Below, piece by piece: positions 1 to 9,900 of a DNA stretch of 34,809 bases. Where the stretch lies: the NCBI GenBank assembly GCA_903901335.1, contig CAIUQR010000097.1, forward strand, positions 1 through 34,809, read 5' to 3'. The notes under the pieces were generated by a model. It was given only the letters and a program-made list of their open reading frames with translations. It was not told the origin of the DNA and ran no database searches. The DNA comes from an uncultured delta proteobacterium. GTDB lineage: Bacteria; Desulfobacterota; Desulfobulbia; Desulfobulbales; Desulfocapsaceae. The stretch's first letter is position 1. Each line of letters opens with the position of its first letter. The translations under genes were made by a program, and so were the position numbers.

Positions 1-93
1 AAGGCACTTCTCTTCGGCATCAAACCAATGGTCAAATTCTTGAAACGTTCGTGGGTAGTCGACCCCGGCGACAGGGTGAATTGTTTCTTCCAT
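1..93 (-). CDS. IS1595-family transposase, N-terminal 31 codons (runs off window)
   Basis: Reading the minus strand from an ATG at 93 gives 31 codons without a stop up to the window edge. The segment YPRTFQEFDHWF followed by a Glu-Glu-x-Cys stretch is what I recognise as the N-terminus of IS1595/ISXO2-type transposases, which begin with a 'YPRTxxEFxxWFxxEExC' block ahead of a zinc ribbon. Only this N-terminal block is visible, so neither the zinc ribbon nor the catalytic DDN/DDE residues can be checked. It lies directly next to a truncated SIR2-type gene on the opposite strand, which fits an insertion or deletion caused by the element. The family call rests on short motif recognition. Confidence 0.6.
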   Translation of the reverse strand, partial: MEETIHPVAGVDYPRTFQEFDHWFDAEEKCL

Positions 94-135
94 CAGACTA
101 TACTACAGGATGTGGCCGGTTGAGTAAACTGCATA
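1..135 (-). mobile_element. End of an IS1595-like insertion sequence
   Basis: This stretch contains the transposase start plus about 40 bases of leader. In the frame of the neighbouring SIR2 gene there is a stop at 121-123, while SIR2-like residues begin at about 136. The element's outer end therefore lies near 121-138. The other end is outside the window, so terminal inverted repeats and the target duplication cannot be compared. The exact boundary is an inference. Confidence 0.45.
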
Positions 136-1080
136 CCCACTATTATTATTACCGCCAGTGATTATGAAAAATTTAACGTAAAATATGAACTAATCCGAGC
201 TCAATTGTTATCCATTTTCATACATAACCCAATTGTATTCATTGGATATAGCATTGGTGATGAAAACATCAAAAGTCTCTTAAAAACAATCTTTACTTAC
301 GTTGAATCAAACTCAAGCGATGCCCAAAGAGTTCGAGAAAATTTCCTTTTAATAGAACACGATAAGAATTCACAATCCCAGGAAATACAAGAACATGACA
401 TTGATTTAGAAAAACATTCAACGATTAGAATTAATAAAATAAAAACAGATAATTATCTCACAATATATAAAGCTCTAGCAAATATAGATCTACCTGTTTC
501 AGCGATGGACGTGAGGAAAGTACAAAAAATTGTGAGAGAAATATCAGCTGGTGGTGAAATAAGTGTAAACATAACTGAAGATCTAGATTCTCTTGAAAAT
601 AAAGATAAGGTTCTTGCTATCGGTTCAATTAAAACAGTTCAATACACTTATCAAACAACCTCTGAGATGATGGTAAATTATTTCGATATCATAGAAGAAT
701 CTAACGACAAATTACTCAGTTTAATTGATAAACAAATTATTAGTTCAGCACAATTTTTTCCAATATATGCTTTTTCGATGGTTAATCCGAATTTAACAAA
801 ATCTGATGTATTAAAGCAACAACAAATAAAGAGGATAGAAAAAGCTAAGAAGACTGCCTTAAAAAACCATCACACCTCTATTAATGCCATTCTTGAAGAC
901 TCTTCAATATCCGCTAGCAGTAAAAATCGGGCTATTATCTGGGGAGTGTGGAATAACAATATAGAATTAAATGACTTTGAAAAATATCTTGTCAAGAACG
1001 AGAAAAAAGACGCAACTCCTTATAGATCCCTTTTATGTCTATATGATTATAAAAAATATTCTACAGAATCGTTAATGTAA
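136..1080 (+). pseudogene. 5'-truncated SIR2-family protein (defence-associated type)
   Basis: The frame is open from 124 to the stop at 1080. From about 136 it reads like the second half of a SIR2-like domain: a PTIIITASDY segment, then a hydrophobic strand with NPIVFIGYSIGDENI. The 'FIGYSxxD' block is typical of SIR2-like proteins in bacterial anti-phage systems. The N-terminal part with the NAD-binding GAGxS and catalytic His motifs is missing, and the sequence upstream belongs to an IS1595-like element. About 220 residues of unrecognised C-terminal region follow. The only start codon in the remnant is TTG at 205, without a convincing ribosome binding site. The gene is much more AT-rich than the BREX genes and converges on brxL with only 18 bases between. 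I infer a defence gene broken by the insertion sequence and probably inactive. Confidence 0.7.
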
Positions 1081-1098
1081 CTTATTTATAGTTTTCTT

Positions 1099-3150
1099 TT
1101 ACACCCGCATATAGGTCACCTCAAACGCTCTGCATGACCGATATTTTTGCATTCTATTAGCCAGAACGAGCGCATCCTTTCCTTCAAAAGCCTGGAAAAC
1201 GTCCAAGCCTCTATCAAGCAGGATCTTCCAACCATTATTCGTCACGATATGACGGGCATGAATGGTATTGGTCTGATCGAACTCCCAGGAAAAACGAATC
1301 CCGGCACTCCAGATGTTTTCCTGGATGCTCATGAGATAATCCTTCTGCTGCTCGCCGTAAAACTCATCCTCAATAGTAATTAGTTTGACCTCAACTTCCT
1401 CGTCATCAGTTTTGTTTCTGGCAACAGATTCAAGAAATTCCATCAGATTTCTAGCCTGGTGAAATTTTCGGATATAGGCATCAGTTATAACTATTTCTGA
1501 GGCTCCCTTAAGGTATGGCCCAAACAGTTCGTCAAAACTGATACCTTTCTGATTTTCTTCAATGACTAGATGCTGTTCCTTCAAAACTTTTTCCTTTGGA
1601 ACAACTTCGGTTGCAGAACTTGAAGATGTCTCTGTTTTCTCGGTATCAGTACCATCCCCTTCAGCCGTAGGGGTACCATGAGGATAATAATGCTGGGGAA
1701 ACTGCTTCTCTTCAAGCGTCTTAACCAACTGTTTCTTTCCAGTAACAACCGCCGTGTATCCGAATTGCACCGCTGTATAGGTGGAGTCAATTCGCATGAG
1801 TTGATCCTTCACTCTTTTGCGGCCTTCAATGGAGAACTGCAACAAAACCTCAATCTCGTCTTTGCTTGCCTCACCATGTGGAAAGAGGACCTTCATAAAG
1901 CCGGAAAAGGTCTTTTGTATCGCATCTCTGTCTCTGGTGGAAATGTCACTCAGTAAATGAAAGTGTTCGGTATAGGCCTGAGTGAAATCTTGGTTGCGCT
2001 GGTTTTTCAAAATCTCCGCCAGATAATCGACAACAAAACCATAGCCATCAGAAAACATTTCCCCCCGGATAATATCAATTTCCCAGCCGGGGATATAAAA
2101 GTGCAGTCGATCCAGAAAGGCCGAATCATGGTATGCAGAAGGCAGTTCATCAAAGAGATCGGTGTGCTTCAGCATATACGGTACATTATGTTGCGTATTG
2201 CCGACAAACACCATGGAGGCCTCGGCTCCCAATGTCTCGACGCCTCGGGAAAACGTCTTGTTGGCCATGTAATTTTTCATGATATCAACCAGAGCCTTAT
2301 TCGGTTTTTTATCATGACCGGCAAACTCATCGAAGGCAACCGCATCCCAATATCCAACCAGCCCCAATTTGCCGTTTGAGTTGTTCACAAAGAGCTTTGG
2401 AACTGTAACCTCACCGCCTGATATCAAAATGCCATGCGGTGAAAATTCAGAATAGATATGTGATTTACCAGTTCCTTTGGGTCCCAGTTCGATCAGGTTG
2501 TAATTCCGTTCGCAAAAGGGAATAAGGCGAACCAACTGTAAGAGTTTACTCCTGGCACTAAACATCTCCGGGTTGAAACCAATCGACTGGAGCAGAAGGT
2601 CAATCCATTCCTCAGTCGTAAAATTTTTTCTGGCAGCGATATAAGCATCATAATCGAAATGTGAAAGTTGGATGGGCTTTAGGCTCTGCATCATCCAGGG
2701 ACAAATACGTTTATCTTCGGAAGGCTCATATTCAAGATCAGAGATACACCAAACCCCGCCAACCAACAGTTTCGGATGCTTCTTTATCGTATCGGCATCG
2801 ACCAGAACCTTTGACACACCAAGGTTGCTGAAGGTGGCTTCGTAGACATCATCCTTGTCATTGAGCTGTACACCGATTTTATCAATAACTTTATGCCTGC
2901 CCTTCTCACGGATGACCGATTTGGTCAAACCCGCCTCGTTACGATGCACATAATGTTTTCCGAGGATCTCCTTGACCGTATCGATACCGCTCTTAATACT
3001 TTCCTCATCAGAGGTGGCGCAATACTGCCCGAGGAGATATTCAAGGACATAAGAAGGAACAATGGCATTTCCCTTTACTATCTTGACCAAGTCTTTACGA
3101 ACAACAAGGCCCTTAAAATGCTCATTTATTTTATCATCGAGAACGCTCAT
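1099..3150 (-). CDS. brxL: BREX protein BrxL, AAA+ ATPase with MIT_C-like C-terminus
   Basis: BrxL is the AAA+ component of type I BREX, needed for phage defence and often annotated as Lon-related. The ATG at 3150 was chosen over an open frame reaching 3252, because GAGGT sits just upstream and the longer form would overlap the end of pglZ. The protein has 683 residues. The ATPase core shows Walker A GPKGTGKS (223-230), Walker B VAFDE (271-275), a sensor-type FVGNTQ (315-320) and an arginine-finger region DSAFLDRLH (342-350). A low-complexity Thr/Ser/Glu linker (about 493-520) leads to a C-terminal domain (537-683). I recognise that domain as MIT_C, a phospholipase-D-like fold, from FDELFGPYL, an HARHIVTNNGW stretch and LLDRGLDVFQ. 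No Lon Ser-Lys dyad is visible. It is the last gene of the BREX operon, 10 bases after pglZ. Confidence 0.92.
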   Translation of the reverse strand: MSVLDDKINEHFKGLVVRKDLVKIVKGNAIVPSYVLEYLLGQYCATSDEESIKSGIDTVKEILGKHYVHRNEAGLTKSVIREKGRHKVIDKIGVQLNDKDDVYEATFSNLGVSKVLVDADTIKKHPKLLVGGVWCISDLEYEPSEDKRICPWMMQSLKPIQLSHFDYDAYIAARKNFTTEEWIDLLLQSIGFNPEMFSARSKLLQLVRLIPFCERNYNLIELGPKGTGKSHIYSEFSPHGILISGGEVTVPKLFVNNSNGKLGLVGYWDAVAFDEFAGHDKKPNKALVDIMKNYMANKTFSRGVETLGAEASMVFVGNTQHNVPYMLKHTDLFDELPSAYHDSAFLDRLHFYIPGWEIDIIRGEMFSDGYGFVVDYLAEILKNQRNQDFTQAYTEHFHLLSDISTRDRDAIQKTFSGFMKVLFPHGEASKDEIEVLLQFSIEGRKRVKDQLMRIDSTYTAVQFGYTAVVTGKKQLVKTLEEKQFPQHYYPHGTPTAEGDGTDTEKTETSSSSATEVVPKEKVLKEQHLVIEENQKGISFDELFGPYLKGASEIVITDAYIRKFHQARNLMEFLESVARNKTDDEEVEVKLITIEDEFYGEQQKDYLMSIQENIWSAGIRFSWEFDQTNTIHARHIVTNNGWKILLDRGLDVFQAFEGKDALVLANRMQKYRSCRAFEVTYMRV

Positions 3151-3160
3151 ATTACCTCTA

Positions 3161-5656
3161 TCAATCAAAATCACTGGTGAATGATCGCTGCATGGTATAG
3201 CTGACCGTCTTGTACTCAGTATATTGGGCGGTTCCAGACACTTTTTCTTCAAGTTTGAGAAGCACGGTCTGGCCGTTCGTCTCCTCCGCTTTTCTATTCA
3301 GCAGGAAGCGAATTTTGATTTCACGTTCTCTTGGTTGTTCTGATATCAGATCAAAGGTTATTTCATGGCTGTCTGAAATCAACTCGCCACTCTTTTTATA
3401 GATTCCCGCCCGCAAAATACGAGGATGTTTCTTGGCGGTTACCGGATCAGCCTGATAGAAGGCTACCGACAGTTGGCCGGAAGTAATAACGGTGCTGCTG
3501 CTCCGGATAATATCTACCGAAACGCTGCTTACATCACTTTGTCGTTTTTTATTGATCTTGACTACAGGGATAACAATCTCTTGTAATGATGCTCCACCAT
3601 GCACAAAGCGGCTGCCGGAACCTTTCAGCCTCATACGATATGTCGATTTCGAGATCTGCGCTTCCATCTGACCCGCGAATCCGAGTTGTGCAGCTGTGAA
3701 ATGTCGCAGACTGCTATGATCTACCAAACCCATTCCCAGGACAAATCTTCTATCTTGGTGGTAGATAGTATCACCATGAACTTCAGCGGCGGAGAAATCT
3801 GACTCATCCAAGGTCTTATTCTGGTAAATGAAGCCATGATCACTGGTCACGATCATATTTGTGGCATTATTAGCGGCCAGCTTTTTCACGATCTTCAACA
3901 GATCCTGCAGGGTATCCTCAACAGCAGTAAAGACTCTTCCTTCCGACTCTTTCTTATCACCCGTCGCATCAATCCGATTATGATACACATACACCACATC
4001 ATTGGTCCGGATCAGCTCACGACAATCATCTTTGTTGAGATCGAGTAGCTCGTCGGCCTTAATAGCAGTTCCACTTCCCGCTGAAGCGATATTGAGCACC
4101 TTGCCTCGGTTCGCTGTACCCAGAGTTGAAACTCCGTCAACCAAAACAGCTACTGATTCGCCCTCAATAAAGGAGAGTTGTTTATGTGGAAGAAGGGCGG
4201 CCATACCAACCTGGGTATTCGTCGGCAGCATACAGACCATTGGCTCCAGTTGCGCTTCATACCGGTCTTCACTCTGGATAAGCCTCAGGAACTCTTCTCC
4301 TATCTCGTAACGAAAGGCATCGGAAATGATCACAAACATTTTCTTCTTTTGGGATGAGAATGGTGATACAAAGTTGTCAAAAAACCGATTTTGTAATGGC
4401 ACAAGCGGACTCTGCCAGGATGTAATTTTATCAACATGCTGCTGCCAGATATCACCCAGTTTTAACAGGAAGGTATTGGTGTAGAGATCTTCAATTCTGC
4501 CGGTCAATTTTTCCAGTAGAGATATCTTATCCGACTGTTTTTCATGATACATATATTTCCGGTACAATTGATCTATCCGGAACCAGGAATTGCTATACTT
4601 CTGGATGCCTGAAGAAAATGATTCAATCTGTAAATGAAGGTTTTCAAGTTCGTAAATGAAGCTCGACGCATATTCCATCGCCTCATAGAGATCATTGAAA
4701 TCAGCATACCAATGGCCTTGTCGTCTGACACGGACCACCAGAGCACATTCTCCGGCGCTGATTGTCCTGTCAGTAATGGCCCGGACCAGATCGCTGATAA
4801 TCTTCTGATCAATGAGCCTAAAATAGTCGATTTCTTGCAAGGCCTTATAATCCCTTGCCTGCAGATCCTGCTGGATATTGAGAATGTCGCCACACTCGTT
4901 GGACAGTCTCTCAAAGGAGGATCGATGGGTGATGGAATCCTTCCAGCGCTTCAAGAAGATAACCGCCTCCGTGTTGAGACAGGCTTTCTGGTCAGTCTCA
5001 ATCGCGTAACAGGATTTGAACAACTCAATGACAAAATCACGGACTGACTTTGCCTGAGAGTTATATCCATAATGCTTCTCAAGTTGCTTCCAGAGAAACT
5101 GTTCAAGGTTCGCTCGCTGCAGCGTCTTAAATTTCTCTCCCCGGTCAGCCGCCAATTCACCCAGAAGATTTTCCAGAATGACATCAATCCTTGGCTCCGA
5201 ACCGGTACATACCGCCAGCATCTTCATGCGGATAAGACAATGCGAATCCTTCTCATGTAGGAGGTTTTTGAGAGCCTCTTTCCGACCAGTGGCTTTGAAA
5301 AAATCAAGATGGTCATCAATAAGATCGGCAAATTCAGGCCCTAAACCCAGATCTCCAAGATGGATCGAGGCCTGATCAGTTCTGAATTCACCATGGGCAA
5401 GTTGGATATCGAGCAGCCAATTATCGAGTGGATTTTCAGGTTCCGGACCTTCATGATAGAGCAGGAATTTATCAAAGGGTCGCTCTCGTAAGATCCGGTG
5501 TTTCACCCCGAACTCGTTTCCCAAGAGCTCTATCTTCTCCACTCCTGCCAGATCCAAGTGTTCGAAATCCTTTCGAAGTTCTTTGTCAGTATCAAACCAG
5601 AAGACGATACGATGTTTCCCAAAGAGTCGTGTGAGGGGGTCTTGTATATTGCTCAT
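3161..5656 (-). CDS. pglZ: BREX alkaline-phosphatase-superfamily protein PglZ
   Basis: PglZ is a core BREX protein of the alkaline phosphatase superfamily. Related PglZ domains are metal-dependent hydrolases acting on phosphate esters or nucleic acids, and the role in BREX is not settled. The 831-residue protein begins with the family's typical HRIVFWFD strand (15-22). The PglZ domain shows the metal-site strand FVIISDAFRYE (441-451, Asp446), a PTNTQVGMAALLP block (478-490) where the nucleophilic Thr is expected, HNRIDATGD (559-567), and the C-terminal metal site IVTSDHGFI (602-610). The length fits type I PglZ (PglZ-A). The ATG at 5656 has no strong Shine-Dalgarno. It follows the Shedu-like gene after a 115-base gap, the largest inside the operon core, which suggests the latter was inserted between pglX and pglZ. 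Confidence 0.93.
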   Translation of the reverse strand: MSNIQDPLTRLFGKHRIVFWFDTDKELRKDFEHLDLAGVEKIELLGNEFGVKHRILRERPFDKFLLYHEGPEPENPLDNWLLDIQLAHGEFRTDQASIHLGDLGLGPEFADLIDDHLDFFKATGRKEALKNLLHEKDSHCLIRMKMLAVCTGSEPRIDVILENLLGELAADRGEKFKTLQRANLEQFLWKQLEKHYGYNSQAKSVRDFVIELFKSCYAIETDQKACLNTEAVIFLKRWKDSITHRSSFERLSNECGDILNIQQDLQARDYKALQEIDYFRLIDQKIISDLVRAITDRTISAGECALVVRVRRQGHWYADFNDLYEAMEYASSFIYELENLHLQIESFSSGIQKYSNSWFRIDQLYRKYMYHEKQSDKISLLEKLTGRIEDLYTNTFLLKLGDIWQQHVDKITSWQSPLVPLQNRFFDNFVSPFSSQKKKMFVIISDAFRYEIGEEFLRLIQSEDRYEAQLEPMVCMLPTNTQVGMAALLPHKQLSFIEGESVAVLVDGVSTLGTANRGKVLNIASAGSGTAIKADELLDLNKDDCRELIRTNDVVYVYHNRIDATGDKKESEGRVFTAVEDTLQDLLKIVKKLAANNATNMIVTSDHGFIYQNKTLDESDFSAAEVHGDTIYHQDRRFVLGMGLVDHSSLRHFTAAQLGFAGQMEAQISKSTYRMRLKGSGSRFVHGGASLQEIVIPVVKINKKRQSDVSSVSVDIIRSSSTVITSGQLSVAFYQADPVTAKKHPRILRAGIYKKSGELISDSHEITFDLISEQPREREIKIRFLLNRKAEETNGQTVLLKLEEKVSGTAQYTEYKTVSYTMQRSFTSDFD

Positions 5657-5771
5657 GGATTATTTATGTCTTTCATGGAGATTTTCTTTCTTGCAAGAAA
5701 TTAACTGGCGACCGCTTATTTCGTGGTCAGTCCAGAGATCTTCTTCTTTACTGTGTCAAGTTTGCCGTTAT

Positions 5772-6971
5772 TTATTGAAGCATGAAAATAATATTATTCA
5801 GACGGCGCAAGAGGTCATCATACGTAATGATATCAACGATGTTTGCATATTTTCGCTTAATAATTTCAAAATCAAATCTCTGGTCGTCAAGAAAGTCGGT
5901 ATCTCTCCCCAGGATAATCATGCCTTTTGGCTTGGTAATTTTGATCTCCATTTCGAGAGGCAATTCACTTTTCCATTTAGCGGTCAGCTGTTTTTCGCCT
6001 TCTCTTCCCCATTTACTGAGATAAAAAAGGTATTTTTCTACCTGCATCACAGCTCCTGTCAGTTCCAGCTTGGGAGCGTAGTTATCTCGATATTTGTGGG
6101 ATGAGAGCAAGCAGTGGGGAAAAGGTCTCTTAATTTCAATGATATCTATATTACCACTGGCATCAACGACGGTCAGATCTGGGTATCTATTTGTAATTTC
6201 GCCTCGATTTGAATAAAAATCCTTGATTTGAACCTTGTTAAGAACGGCAATATATTGTGGAAAGATAAGAAGCAGAAACTCAACGATCAATTTTTGCCAG
6301 TCATCTTCTGAGAACGACTCGAAATCCAACAGCATCTTTTCCAGAGACTCTTGGACAAATCTAAATTTTTCAATTTCGTATTCTTTAAGAGATGCAACTT
6401 GAGATCTGGCCTTGATAGTCTTTTTTCGTCTTAAATAGTTTTCTAGTTTTCGTTCTGCATCTGACAACGTTCCCAGATAATCCTTCAATACACGTGTAAT
6501 TCTTGCTCGTGCGTAATGTGTAACCTCGGTAGAGGTCGGGAAATTACTCAATAACTCTTCGAACTCGCTAACAGGAATTGCACCATCTTTATCATTTCCG
6601 ATGACAATGGGTTGATCTGTCAATTCATCAATTCTACGAAAAACAGAAATTTCCCTGTAGGCAACAAAAGTATCCACATCGATGGCTATCTCGTTGGATA
6701 GAACGAGATCGTATTTCAACCCAAGAATTTCTTTATCAATCCTAAAATCCTCGCCCTCGATTTTCGCAAATATAAAAACCCGGCTTTCATCCTCCTCATA
6801 CTCTGACAATGCATCAGCATCATCAACAAGCATGGAGGAATCGAATGAAAATGTTCTGCGAAAAGTTACCCGACCATTGAGTTGTAATTTTTCATCAACC
6901 CACGCAACTCCTCTATCAATTGATGAATAACTGAGCAAAAGCCGATCATCTTTTTCAAAGATGGATATCAT
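5772..6971 (-). CDS. sduA: Shedu-like nuclease (DUF4263, PD-(D/E)XK) embedded in the BREX operon
   Basis: The C-terminal half carries a clear PD-(D/E)XK nuclease core: Glu231 in a helix IVEFLLLIF, then NRYPDLTVVD with Asp265, a strand ending IDIIEIKRP with Glu279 and Lys281, and Gln310 in AVMQVEKYL. This spacing and the EIKRP signature are what I know from Shedu SduA (DUF4263), a single-protein anti-phage nuclease. The N-terminal 200 residues would be the family's variable regulatory region and match nothing I recognise; about 165-215 is charged and probably helical. The start lies 3 bases after the pglX stop, so translation is likely coupled. The gene is more AT-rich than the 3' end of pglX, which suggests later acquisition. 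Some other DUF4263-type nuclease is possible. The symbol is by family only. Confidence 0.8.
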   Translation of the reverse strand: MISIFEKDDRLLLSYSSIDRGVAWVDEKLQLNGRVTFRRTFSFDSSMLVDDADALSEYEEDESRVFIFAKIEGEDFRIDKEILGLKYDLVLSNEIAIDVDTFVAYREISVFRRIDELTDQPIVIGNDKDGAIPVSEFEELLSNFPTSTEVTHYARARITRVLKDYLGTLSDAERKLENYLRRKKTIKARSQVASLKEYEIEKFRFVQESLEKMLLDFESFSEDDWQKLIVEFLLLIFPQYIAVLNKVQIKDFYSNRGEITNRYPDLTVVDASGNIDIIEIKRPFPHCLLSSHKYRDNYAPKLELTGAVMQVEKYLFYLSKWGREGEKQLTAKWKSELPLEMEIKITKPKGMIILGRDTDFLDDQRFDFEIIKRKYANIVDIITYDDLLRRLNNIIFMLQ

Positions 6972-6974
6972 TTG

Positions 6975-9900
6975 CTATTCATCCTTCGAATAAAGTCCGG
7001 GGATCTTTTTCAGAGCAGTACCGAACTTGGCATAATTGACCTTTACGCCATCATCAAGGTCGATTTCGATCTTCTGGGTGGCCAGGGGGAAGAGGATATC
7101 GTTTTCGTAGCTGTTCAGTTCATCGATGGTTTGTTTGAGCTGGCCGATTTCTTTAAGGGCCTTGGTTTTCTCGACCTTGGTGGCTGAAGCGGAGATGGAG
7201 ACCTGTTCCAGATGTTCTTTACTCGCCGCCAGTTTGGTACGGAATTCGCGCAGGTAGTCGTTCAGTATAATCGATACCGTATCCGGGCGGTAGCGGTGCA
7301 TGTAAATGAGGGCGTTGAAACTCCCTTTGGGACTGGAGAAGAGCCAGTAGATGGGGCGTTTTTTGTAGCGCTGGACATGATCGGCATAGAAATCTTTCAG
7401 GAAATATTTGCGGATGTCTTTGCCGATGGCCTCTTCCAGAAATTTCAGGTTTTCGTTGTAGTGTTCCTCACCAAAGGTCAGCTTGAGAAAGGTTCGGAAC
7501 CGTCCGGCAATTTCATCCATAAACCAGTCACCATCGAGTATGGGGATGACATTGTCGGCATCGACAGGGAAGGTCGGTTCGGAGATCTGCTGCAAGTAGT
7601 CTTCGATGGTTTCGCCTTGGTTGGCGAGGATCAGGCCGGGTTTGTTGAGGGAGTAGCGGCCGAACATGCAGCCGACTGCATAGGATATGAATTCCTTCGT
7701 GGTGTCGGCAAGGAGCAACGTTTCTAGCTCTTCTTCTTTCTTATCATCGCCATAGCGGTAGTGCGGATTACAGGTAAGGGTGATTTCTTTCAACGGTACA
7801 TCAGATGTCAGCTCATCCTGTAAGCCATAAGCGTCCAAAAAAATTCGGTTGATTTCTTCTTCAAGTCGTTGCATCTCCAGCGTCATTTCTTGCCACTGGG
7901 AGTAAAACTGGTTGTAGGTGGCCTTCATCGTTGATTGATGATAATCGTTTTGCAGGAACGGGAGATAGGTGAAGTCCCAGGAGGTTTCAAAGGCATCCCA
8001 ATCTGATTTGCTTTTGTCTATACATTGCACTGATAATTCAAATACTTGTAAGTTTTCAAGTGATTGCTTGATCAACGGCAATCTTGATATATCACCTATT
8101 TGATAATTTAAAGTTGGATTTAAAATCTTTAGAGCCTCAGCAGCAACTTTAGTATTCAATAATGCAACTAAATTCTTTAGATAACCATGTTTAATGAAAG
8201 CTGACATCCCGCCTATATCAAAAACATATCCAGCTTTTCTATAACGACAACTATAACTCCCTGAGGTTATTAATCCCCATGTTGCTGCAGGTAAAAAATA
8301 ATAGTCGTATCCCCTGAAACGCGATCTTTCGTTACCTTTATCATCCTTGAACTCTTTTATCTCAAGTCCACCGTCCTTCCAGTAAACAACAGTCTCGGAA
8401 AAACCATACCACTTTCTGTACCCACCACCTTTGGAGTAGGGTACCCACTTAAGAGTTGACTGGATTGAATCCTTATAGGTTCCAATATTGAACGTCAAAT
8501 CCCTAAAATTAACTTCATGCCATGAACGCGTAAATCGACCATTATCTCCGGTAGCCAAACCTTGCTTTGGAATAACTGACTTCTCAAGCATCGGCAGATC
8601 TTCGAATACCTTTCTGGTTTTTTTACTAACCCAATACGCAATCGGGCTGCCGGGGATTTTCTCGAAATCGGTAGCTGAGGCTCGGAAGAACCAACCGCAA
8701 TTTGGATTCCTGGCGGCTTCGATTATTGCTGCTTGTTTCTCAGCCTCTGAATTACCATCCACAAGGCGCAAATAGCCACCTTTGTATTCGGGGTGATTGG
8801 AATTTTCTAAGACAAAAGCCGTCGTTGAGACGACCTCCCCTCCAATGCTATCAAAGGCACGCGCTCCGAGATGGGCCATAGAAAGAATGGTGTCTTGCCC
8901 AAGCAACCGACCTCGCAATTTCTCGTATGATGACAAGAACATCCAGCTCTGCATGGTGATCATTGCCACCAATCCACGTTTTTGAGCCAGATCGAGATTC
9001 CTCTCAATAAACATAGCGAACAGATCAGATTTACTGTCGGGGTAAATATCCTTTACCCATGCACCCAATCTGCCATTCATCCCTTTTCCACCCATATAAG
9101 GAGGATTGGCTATTACCACATGATATTTCGGACTGAGGTATTCAGCCTGTTCCAAGACTTTCATTACCCTTGGATGGATATGGACAAAAGCTATCTGTGA
9201 ACCAATCTTTTTCTCGTGCAGTACCTGCCGAATATGGCCGACATCAGTACAGGCAGGTCGAATCAAAGAACCAAAATTATCCCCCTCATCAAACTGGTGC
9301 AACATGGTCTGCAGATTCATCGTAAACAGATCACGGCCAACGGCATCTATATATGGTTTCAATTCACCTTCAACAAACTCCACATTCTTCAATACGCAGA
9401 TATTGGGTTGAACAGATTTTTTGAAAAAACGGCGATCCTTAGCACGGGCCTTCATGGTCAGGGCAAAGGCCGCCAATTCTCCCGCCCGTTCATCAATCTC
9501 GATGCCATAGAGGTTCTTCGTGAGAATAAGCTGCGGAATCTCCTTGGTGTCATATCCTTCTTCTTCATAGATCAGATAGAGCAGATCAAAGGCATAGGTG
9601 AGCATATGACCTGAACCACTGGCTGGATCACAGATCTTCAGTTCTTCCGGTGAACCCACTTTGAGGAAATCTGTTTCAACCTCTTCCGGTTTGATATAGA
9701 ACTCCATCTGCTCGGCCAGCCGGGAGGTAGGCCGATTCAGCAACCATAAGCGACCAAGGGAGTTTTCTACCAGATAACGGACGATCCAATGGGGAGTAAA
9801 GAGCTGGGTGGCGGCGGGGATATTCTCAGGGGTGATTTTTTTATTCTGTTTCAGGCCTTCAAAGACCTGATCTTTCTTCTCGGAGATATAGAACTGATAC

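Noticed and set aside
3151..3252. Longer BrxL start at 3252
   Set aside because: It overlaps the end of pglZ, and the ATG at 3150 has a clear ribosome binding site.
7212..7727. 171-codon plus-strand ORF inside pglX, and similar long plus-strand ORFs in brxC (10847-11455, 12398-13108)
   Set aside because: They are antisense shadows of well-supported BREX genes without ribosome binding sites.
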